A stretch of DNA of 64,000 nucleotides from CAUZIB01 sp963663925 (GTDB taxonomy: Bacteria; Acidobacteriota; Vicinamibacteria; Vicinamibacterales; UBA8438). Under the pieces are notes generated by a model. That model was not told the origin of the DNA, made no database searches, and saw nothing but the letters and a program-made list of their open reading frames with translations. A program made the translations under genes and the position numbers. The DNA is taken from contig OZ250139.1 of NCBI GenBank assembly GCA_965237405.1, forward strand, positions 186,001 to 250,000, given 5' to 3'. Positions 58,712 through 64,000 of this stretch are shown one piece after another; the stretch's first letter is position 1, and the number at the start of each line of letters is the position of its first letter.

Positions 58712-60565
58712 ATGACTGCGATTCTTGGTATCTCGGCCTTTTATCACGACTCGGCGGCGGCGCTCGTTGTGGACGGCGAGATCGTTGCTGCGGCTCAAGA
58801 AGAGCGGTTCACCCGAAAGAAGCACGATCCGGGGTTCCCCGTCCAGGCCATCGCGTACTGCTTAGAGGAAGCGGGCATCGACGCATCGCGGCTCGACTAC
58901 GTCGCGTTCTACGACAAGCCGTTCACGAAGTTCGACCGCCTCCTCGAAACCTACCTGGCCTATGCGCCGGCGGGACTCCGCAGCTTTAGCCTGGCGATGC
59001 CGCTCTGGTTGAAAGAGAAACTGCACCTCCGACGGATCGTTCGTACGCATCTCAAGGGCTGTCGGGCACCTCTATTGTTCATGGACCACCATGAAAGTCA
59101 TGCGGCGAGTGCGTTCTTCCCGAGCCCGTTCGATGAAGCGGCTATCTTGACGCTGGACGGGGTGGGCGAATGGAGCACCACGACCTATGGTGCCGGTACG
59201 GGGAACCGGCTGCAGCTCACGCACCACGTCTCGTTTCCGCACTCGCTGGGCCTGCTCTATTCAGCGTTCACCTATTACTGCGGGTTCAAGGTTAACAGCG
59301 GCGAATACAAGCTGATGGGGCTGGCCCCCTACGGTCGACCGGACTATGCCGACGCCATTCGTACGCATCTTATCGACGTTAAAAAAGACGGCAGCTTCTG
59401 GTTGAACATGGACTACCTGAATTATTGCCAGGGGCTGACAATGACTGGCCCACGATTTCACGCGCTATTTGGCGGAGTCCCTCGGGTGCCCGAGTTACCG
59501 ATTGAGCAGCGCCACATGGATCTGGCGGCGAGCATTCAACAGGTCACAGAAGACGTGATCCTGCGGATGGCGTGTCATGTCCACGACCAAACAAAGATGA
59601 CGCAGCTTGTTCTAGCTGGCGGCGTGGCGCTCAACTGCGTCGCAAACGGCCGGCTGTTACGTGAAGGCCCATTCGACAACCTGTGGATCCAGCCGGCGGC
59701 CGGAGACGCGGGAGGCGCACTGGGAGCCGCGCTCTTCGTGTGGCATCAACTGTTGGAGCAGCCACGGGTCGTCAGCGGGCACGATCGCCAGCATGGCAGC
59801 CTGCTGGGCCCACGGTTTTCCTCCGAACGCGTGGCCGCGTTTCTGGCGGAGCTGGGACATACGACCCGCCGGTGGGCAGACGAATCGAAGCTGCTCAACC
59901 ACGTGGTGGATCAATTGGAGGCAGGACGGATCATCGGCTGGTTTCAGGACCGGATGGAGTTCGGTCCCCGCGCTCTGGGGGCGCGGAGCATCCTTGGCGA
60001 TCCGCGTTCACCGCGGACCCAGAGCACGATGAATCTCAGAATCAAGTTTCGGGAAAGCTTCCGTCCGTTTGCACCAGCGGTTCTCAGTGAACACGCCCAC
60101 GAGTGGTTCGACCTCGATTCCAGGCATGAGAGCCCATACATGCTTCTGGTGACACCGGTGGCTGAGGTACGCCGCGTTCCGCTGAGCAAAGCCGACGAGC
60201 ACACCATGTCGACTGACCCTGACCTGCGTCGCCGGGTGAACATCATGCGATCGACCGTGCCGGCGATCACCCACCTTGACTACAGCGCGCGCGTCCAAAC
60301 GGTGGACAGGTTACGGAACCCGCGGTTCCACGCCTTGCTCGAGGCGTTCTACCGTCGGACCGACTGTCCGCTGGTTGTAAACACGAGCTTCAACGTGCGG
60401 GGTGAACCGATCGTCTGCTCATTGGATGACGCGTATCGCTGCTTTCTAGCCACGGAAATGGATCTTCTGGTGTTGGGCGACTACGTTCTCGACAAGGAGG
60501 ACGTGGGCCAGTCGATGAATGCCGGGAAGAAAGAGGAGCATCTGGCGCAGTTCCAGCTCGACTGA
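58712..60565 (+). CDS. carbamoyltransferase (NodU/CmcH family)
   Basis: 617 residues. The N-terminal catalytic domain has G-I-S-A-F-Y-H-D-S-A-A-A-L, A-A-Q-E-E-R-F-T-R-K-K-H, D-H-H-E-S-H-A-A-S-A-F and L-T-L-D-G-V-G-E-W; the C-terminal domain has V-A-L-N-C-V-A-N-G and M-E-F-G-P-R-A-L-G-A-R-S-I-L. The enzyme forms carbamoyl-adenylate from carbamoyl phosphate and ATP and transfers the carbamoyl group to a hydroxyl, usually on a sugar. Context (SGNH and SxtJ neighbours) suggests decoration of a surface glycan. It probably works in the cytoplasm. All the expected conserved residues appear intact. Confidence 0.9.
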   Translation: MTAILGISAFYHDSAAALVVDGEIVAAAQEERFTRKKHDPGFPVQAIAYCLEEAGIDASRLDYVAFYDKPFTKFDRLLETYLAYAPAGLRSFSLAMPLWLKEKLHLRRIVRTHLKGCRAPLLFMDHHESHAASAFFPSPFDEAAILTLDGVGEWSTTTYGAGTGNRLQLTHHVSFPHSLGLLYSAFTYYCGFKVNSGEYKLMGLAPYGRPDYADAIRTHLIDVKKDGSFWLNMDYLNYCQGLTMTGPRFHALFGGVPRVPELPIEQRHMDLAASIQQVTEDVILRMACHVHDQTKMTQLVLAGGVALNCVANGRLLREGPFDNLWIQPAAGDAGGALGAALFVWHQLLEQPRVVSGHDRQHGSLLGPRFSSERVAAFLAELGHTTRRWADESKLLNHVVDQLEAGRIIGWFQDRMEFGPRALGARSILGDPRSPRTQSTMNLRIKFRESFRPFAPAVLSEHAHEWFDLDSRHESPYMLLVTPVAEVRRVPLSKADEHTMSTDPDLRRRVNIMRSTVPAITHLDYSARVQTVDRLRNPRFHALLEAFYRRTDCPLVVNTSFNVRGEPIVCSLDDAYRCFLATEMDLLVLGDYVLDKEDVGQSMNAGKKEEHLAQFQLD

Positions 60566-60580
60566 CAGCCGGAGTGTGAC

Positions 60581-60997
60581 ATGCAGTGGTCTGAGGTCTC
60601 GTTCACGCCGTCATCGCGAGTGCTCCGCCAGTTTGCAGCGCTGTTTCTCGTCGTCTTTGGCGGATTGGCCGCGTGGTACGGCGTTGTTCGCGATGAACCG
60701 AGACTAGCCACTTTCTTCGGAATTGTCGCGGCGGTAATCGGGCCGCTCGGGCTGATGGTTCCTCAGGCGGTTCGACCGATCTTCGTGGCGTGGATAGTGA
60801 TGGCCTTTCCGATCGGCTGGACCGTTTCGCGTGTGCTGCTTGCCCTAATTTTCTACGGGTTGTTCACGCCGCTCGGCCTGGTGTTCAGGCTCATGGGACG
60901 CGACCGGCTCGACCGTGCGCGTCGGCCAGACCGTGAGACCTACTGGCGGTCCAAAGTGCAACCGACCGGGACGCGCGGCTACTTCCGGCAATTCTGA
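60581..60997 (+). CDS. SxtJ-family small membrane protein
   Basis: 138 residues with three or four hydrophobic helices (F-A-A-L-F-L-V-V-F-G-G-L-A-A-W-Y-G-V-V, I-V-A-A-V-I-G-P-L-G-L-M-V) and a C-terminal basic tail with Y-W-R-S-K-V-Q. This is the form of SxtJ proteins that accompany carbamoyltransferases. GGAG lies 7 nt before the ATG, which starts 15 bp after the carbamoyltransferase stop, so the two are surely co-transcribed. The role is unknown; an accessory or docking function is assumed. The small DUF5989 gene that often follows is not evident here. Confidence 0.82.
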   Translation: MQWSEVSFTPSSRVLRQFAALFLVVFGGLAAWYGVVRDEPRLATFFGIVAAVIGPLGLMVPQAVRPIFVAWIVMAFPIGWTVSRVLLALIFYGLFTPLGLVFRLMGRDRLDRARRPDRETYWRSKVQPTGTRGYFRQF

Positions 60998-61196
60998 GGC
61001 AGCTACAGGAATCCACTTGCATGGATTAATAGATCTATATATCCAAATTTTTGGATTACGTTGGTTCAGTACTTGACGAAGAACCCAATAAAAGCTGGGT
61101 TTATCCTGACGCTTCTTTTTGGCGCAAACTTTGCTTACTACCCTATGGGCAGAGCTTCATGAGGCTCGTGCCCATAATCCCTGAGGAGGGGAACGG
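60998..61196. other. AT-rich leader before the TonB-receptor gene
   Basis: The stretch 61025-61145 is much richer in A and T than the rest of the window. One plus-strand frame without ATG ends Y-L-T-K-N-P-I-K-A-G-F-I-L-T-L-L-F-G-A-N-F and then a TGA at about 61160. It looks like the end of a small membrane protein, but there is no credible start. It also probably contains the receptor promoter. Confidence 0.35.
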
Positions 61197-64000
61197 ATGA
61201 AAAAACTGGTTTTAATAACACTCGCTGTCGCACTTATTCCGACAGCGGCCTTCGCCCAGCAGAGTGGTATGCGTGGCGAAGTGACGGACAACACGGGCGG
61301 CGTCCTACCCGGCGTCACCGTGGAAGCCTGTAGCCCCAGGTTGATTGAAGGCTGTCGCGTCGCGATCACCGATGGCGCCGGCATTTACTTCATCACCAGC
61401 CTGACACCTGGTATCTACAGCGTCACGATGACACTCCCGGGCTTTTCAACCTTTGTCCAGGAGGAGATCGAGCTATTGGCGATCTTCACCGGCGAGATCA
61501 ACGGCGAGCTCGCGGTTGGCGGCGTGGAAGAGACGATCACAGTTACAGGTGAATCACCGATCGTCGACACGGTGGCGGCCCAGAGGACTGAGACTTTCTC
61601 ACGTGAGCTTTTTGACGCGCTGCCCTCGACCCGTAATACGGAAACACTCGGGTATTTGGCGCAGGGCGTGCGCATTCGCAACCCGGACGTGGGCGGGCTC
61701 GGCGGCCACAATAAGATTCACTCGCGTGGCTTGACCGTGCACCACACGACGGCGCAGATCGACGGGATGCAGACCGACAACGCGGACTGTGACTTCTGCG
61801 GCGGGGGCAAGAACCTTAACCCCGGCTATGCGGCTGAGTTCGCGATGACGACCTCGAGTTCCACTGCGGAAACGCAGACGGGCGGGTTCCGCATCAATTT
61901 AATCCCGCGCGAGGGTGGTAACAGCCAGAGCGGAAACGCGTATATCGGTTTTACGGGTTCGCCGTTCTCGGCCTCGAATATCGATGACTACCTGCGTTCC
62001 GAGGGCATCACAACCGGCGACCAGATTGTGTACAACGAGGAAATCAATCCGTCGTGGGGTGGCCCGATCATCCGCGACCGGTTGTGGTTTTTCTCCTCAG
62101 TCCGCTTCCGCAAGCGCTACACCGCGATAGCCGGAACCGTATGGCCCGACAGTGCGCTCATGCGGGATGCGCTACCCGATCTCATCGGGGAACAAGGCAT
62201 CTCCGAGGGCTGGGGGCGTAGCCTCGGGCTTCGCTTGACCGGACAGGTGAGTGAGCGGCAGAAGGTCAGCGCCTTCATGCAGCGGTCCTTCTCATTGACC
62301 GGTCGCGGCCTGAAGGGTTGGGCCTGGGAGAATGTGACACTTGAGCCGGTGGAGGGTGCGCGGCATCGCAATCCTGACAGCCAGCGCAATTACATTTTCC
62401 AGGCGAAGTACACGTACACACCCAGCGCGCGAACCCTCGTTGAGTTTGGCTATTCGACCAACAACGGTGGGGGCGTGCTTTCGAACCAACCGAATGTGCC
62501 GATCACGCGGCGCTTGGGCGCGGGTCGAGACCTGAACCCAGCTGAACCCGGCGACCTGACGCAGTGCGTCGTGACGCCGTGCTTCCATGGGACAGGCTAC
62601 GACATGACGCGGGCGTATTTCACCGATGGCATTCGTCGTCAGGACGACGTCCTGCGGACGCGGTGGGGTGGCGACGGCCACCAATGGAACATGGCGTTCC
62701 CGAAGTTTACGAAGATCCCACAGGGGTCGTTCTCGTATGTGACGGGTTCGCATAACTTTAAGGCCGGCTTCCAACAGATGAACGGTCGTGTCGGTGGGCA
62801 GCTCAGCGCCATTGGGGGCTTCTTTGACATGGCCTACCGCCAGGGCGTGCCCAACAACGTGCATATTGCCAACGAGACGCTCTCCTCCACGTGGGGGCAA
62901 GAAATGAGCTTCTACGCGCAGGACACCTGGACCATGGATCGGTTGACGATCAACCTGGGCCTCAGGAATGACAATTTCAAGACGGGGAATGACATGTGGC
63001 GCGCCGAGGGTGGGATTCCGGCGAGTCGCTTCAAGCACGCGAGGCTGTTCGATTCGGATGTCATCGAGGAGATTACGCCGAATGACTTTAGTCCGCGGTT
63101 CAGCATCGTGTATGACCTGTTTGGCGATGCGAAGACGGCGGTGAAGTTCTCAGCCAACCGCTACACCAAGCGGTACGTCGCGGGCCTCGGCGCCCGGTAT
63201 CATCCGGTCGGCTGGGGCTGGGATTGGCGTCCGTGGGCGGACTGTTCGCTGCTGCCATCGTCCAAAATACCGGGCGGCAGGCAGGTGTACAGTGGCGGGA
63301 ATAACGGGGCGCTCTGCCCGACCCAAGGGGACCTCATGGCCGAAGGGTTCAGCCAGACCGAAGCTGACTTCTACCTGAGCACGAACTTTGACGGCATCGC
63401 CCAGGACAACGAGATCGGGCGACGCGGGAATCTGCGTGTCTTCTCGGAGGTGCCGCAAGGTACAGCGAACCGGTCGGGTAACCGGATCGCTGGCGATCTC
63501 AAGCGGGAGAGCAACGTCGAATACTCGGCGTCTATCCAGCATGAGATTCTCCCGCGTGTCTCGGTGACGTTCGCCTACTACTACCGGACCTTCTTCAACC
63601 AGCCCTCCAGCATTAACGCGGCCCTCCCGTTATGTAACCCGTATGAGGCAGTCCCGGGTACACTTTGTGGGGCCTACAATGTCGTACCGGTCACGTTCAA
63701 CGACCGGTTTGGTGTGCTGCCGGATTACGATGGCACGACTTTCAACGTGTTCAACCGTGCTCCGGAGTATGAAGGTCTTATCAACGACATCGTCGACAGC
63801 TCATCGGATCGGAACGGCGCTCGCTACCAGGCGTACGAGCTCTCGTTCCAGGCGCGGTTGCCGAACGGAGGCACGGCGTTTGGAGGTTGGACGGGGCACC
63901 AGCACGCACAGGATACCTGTGGTCTGGAGAACCCGAATGGTGGAAACGTGACGCCGATGATCAACGGCGAGTGGCGCTTCCAGCAGGGCGGACGTTACTG
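61197..64000 (+). CDS. TonB-dependent receptor with carboxypeptidase-regulatory plug extension (3' end beyond window)
   Basis: The open frame covers at least 934 residues without a stop. Signal peptide M-K-K-L-V-L-I-T-L-A-V-A-L-I is followed by a carboxypeptidase-regulatory-like domain (G-E-V-T-D-N-T-G-G-V-L-P-G-V-T-V) at residues 25-105, then a plug domain (S-R-G-L-T-V-H-H-T-T-A-Q-I-D-G-M-Q) and a long beta-barrel part (W-F-F-S-S-V-R-F-R-K-R, S-F-Y-A-Q-D-T-W). This layout matches the Oar-like outer-membrane receptors of Acidobacteriota and takes up large or scarce nutrients; the substrate is unknown. A GAGGAGGGG site lies just before the ATG at 61197. A C-D-F-C-G-G-G-K motif in the plug is unusual and might bind a metal. 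Confidence 0.88.
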   Translation, partial: MKKLVLITLAVALIPTAAFAQQSGMRGEVTDNTGGVLPGVTVEACSPRLIEGCRVAITDGAGIYFITSLTPGIYSVTMTLPGFSTFVQEEIELLAIFTGEINGELAVGGVEETITVTGESPIVDTVAAQRTETFSRELFDALPSTRNTETLGYLAQGVRIRNPDVGGLGGHNKIHSRGLTVHHTTAQIDGMQTDNADCDFCGGGKNLNPGYAAEFAMTTSSSTAETQTGGFRINLIPREGGNSQSGNAYIGFTGSPFSASNIDDYLRSEGITTGDQIVYNEEINPSWGGPIIRDRLWFFSSVRFRKRYTAIAGTVWPDSALMRDALPDLIGEQGISEGWGRSLGLRLTGQVSERQKVSAFMQRSFSLTGRGLKGWAWENVTLEPVEGARHRNPDSQRNYIFQAKYTYTPSARTLVEFGYSTNNGGGVLSNQPNVPITRRLGAGRDLNPAEPGDLTQCVVTPCFHGTGYDMTRAYFTDGIRRQDDVLRTRWGGDGHQWNMAFPKFTKIPQGSFSYVTGSHNFKAGFQQMNGRVGGQLSAIGGFFDMAYRQGVPNNVHIANETLSSTWGQEMSFYAQDTWTMDRLTINLGLRNDNFKTGNDMWRAEGGIPASRFKHARLFDSDVIEEITPNDFSPRFSIVYDLFGDAKTAVKFSANRYTKRYVAGLGARYHPVGWGWDWRPWADCSLLPSSKIPGGRQVYSGGNNGALCPTQGDLMAEGFSQTEADFYLSTNFDGIAQDNEIGRRGNLRVFSEVPQGTANRSGNRIAGDLKRESNVEYSASIQHEILPRVSVTFAYYYRTFFNQPSSINAALPLCNPYEAVPGTLCGAYNVVPVTFNDRFGVLPDYDGTTFNVFNRAPEYEGLINDIVDSSSDRNGARYQAYELSFQARLPNGGTAFGGWTGHQHAQDTCGLENPNGGNVTPMINGEWRFQQGGRY

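Noticed and set aside
1..64000. tRNA or rRNA genes, CRISPR arrays, insertion sequences, attachment sites
   Set aside because: Looked for in all gaps over 100 bp; no cloverleaf with acceptor and anticodon, no regular direct repeats with spacers and no transposase-like frame were found.

Overview
The window reads as a chromosomal piece of a marine-type Acidobacteriota genome (a Vicinamibacteria-like lineage is my inference, made without database access). The grounds are many exported DUF1592/DUF1552 cytochrome-type pairs, PQQ-type beta-propellers, DUF3604 proteins, a TonB receptor with an N-terminal carboxypeptidase-regulatory domain, and moderately high GC with long intact exported proteins on both strands. 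I see no rRNA, tRNA, CRISPR array, transposase or phage gene.

Layout. 1-8.8 kb (minus): the 5' part of a DUF1592-type cytochrome, a sialidase-like protein, a VOC protein, an internally duplicated exported protein, then a three-gene unit of ankyrin, DUF1592 and DUF1552 genes (unit A). 9.1-13.7 kb: a decay zone with a broken 'D-L-x-G-I-W' family gene, a broken cyclase-family gene, a frameshifted exported gene and a relic of a Ser/Thr kinase, with intact CPXCG and dienelactone hydrolase genes among them. 13.8-20.2 kb (plus): a D-L-x-G-I-W protein, two PQQ-type proteins and a GntP permease. 20.3-31.1 kb (minus): a hypothetical gene, hflK-hflC, an EAL relic, a DUF3604-DUF3604-PPIase-HupE run, and a peroxidase-related (AhpD-like) gene with an in-frame TGA where the second catalytic cysteine should be. 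31.2-37.4 kb (plus): unit B of ankyrin, DUF1592 and DUF1552 genes, followed by a decayed ankyrin gene. 37.4-46.7 kb: an NHL propeller, an FkbM methyltransferase with a lipoprotein signal, an acyl-CoA synthetase, a cupin, a PQQ protein, three D-L-x-G-I-W genes and a DUF6152 gene. 46.9-52.1 kb (minus): unit C of the ankyrin operon. 52.2-56.4 kb: a heme/propeller protein and a third DUF3604. 56.5-61.0 kb (plus): an SGNH-TPR, carbamoyltransferase and SxtJ cluster. 61.2 kb to the end: a TonB-dependent receptor that runs off the window.

How the genes fit together. Most products carry export signals, so the region looks like a periplasmic and outer-membrane toolkit for oxidation and uptake of organic compounds: PQQ-type dehydrogenases, di-heme DUF1592 proteins with Tat-exported DUF1552 partners, exported ankyrin proteins, DUF3604 enzymes with a folding helper and a metal transporter, and a TonB receptor. 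The ankyrin-DUF1592-DUF1552 unit is present three times in about 50 kb, with a fourth DUF1592 fragment at the left edge and a decayed ankyrin copy.

The strongest new candidate is at 29784-30341. Reading TGA as selenocysteine gives a 185-residue protein of normal family length with a C-x-x-U-x-x-x-H active site, and a perfect 7-bp hairpin with a G in its loop lies 17 nt after the TGA, as expected of a bacterial SECIS element. No selenocysteine machinery is visible in this window, and several neighbours are genuine pseudogenes, so nonsense mutation is the main alternative.
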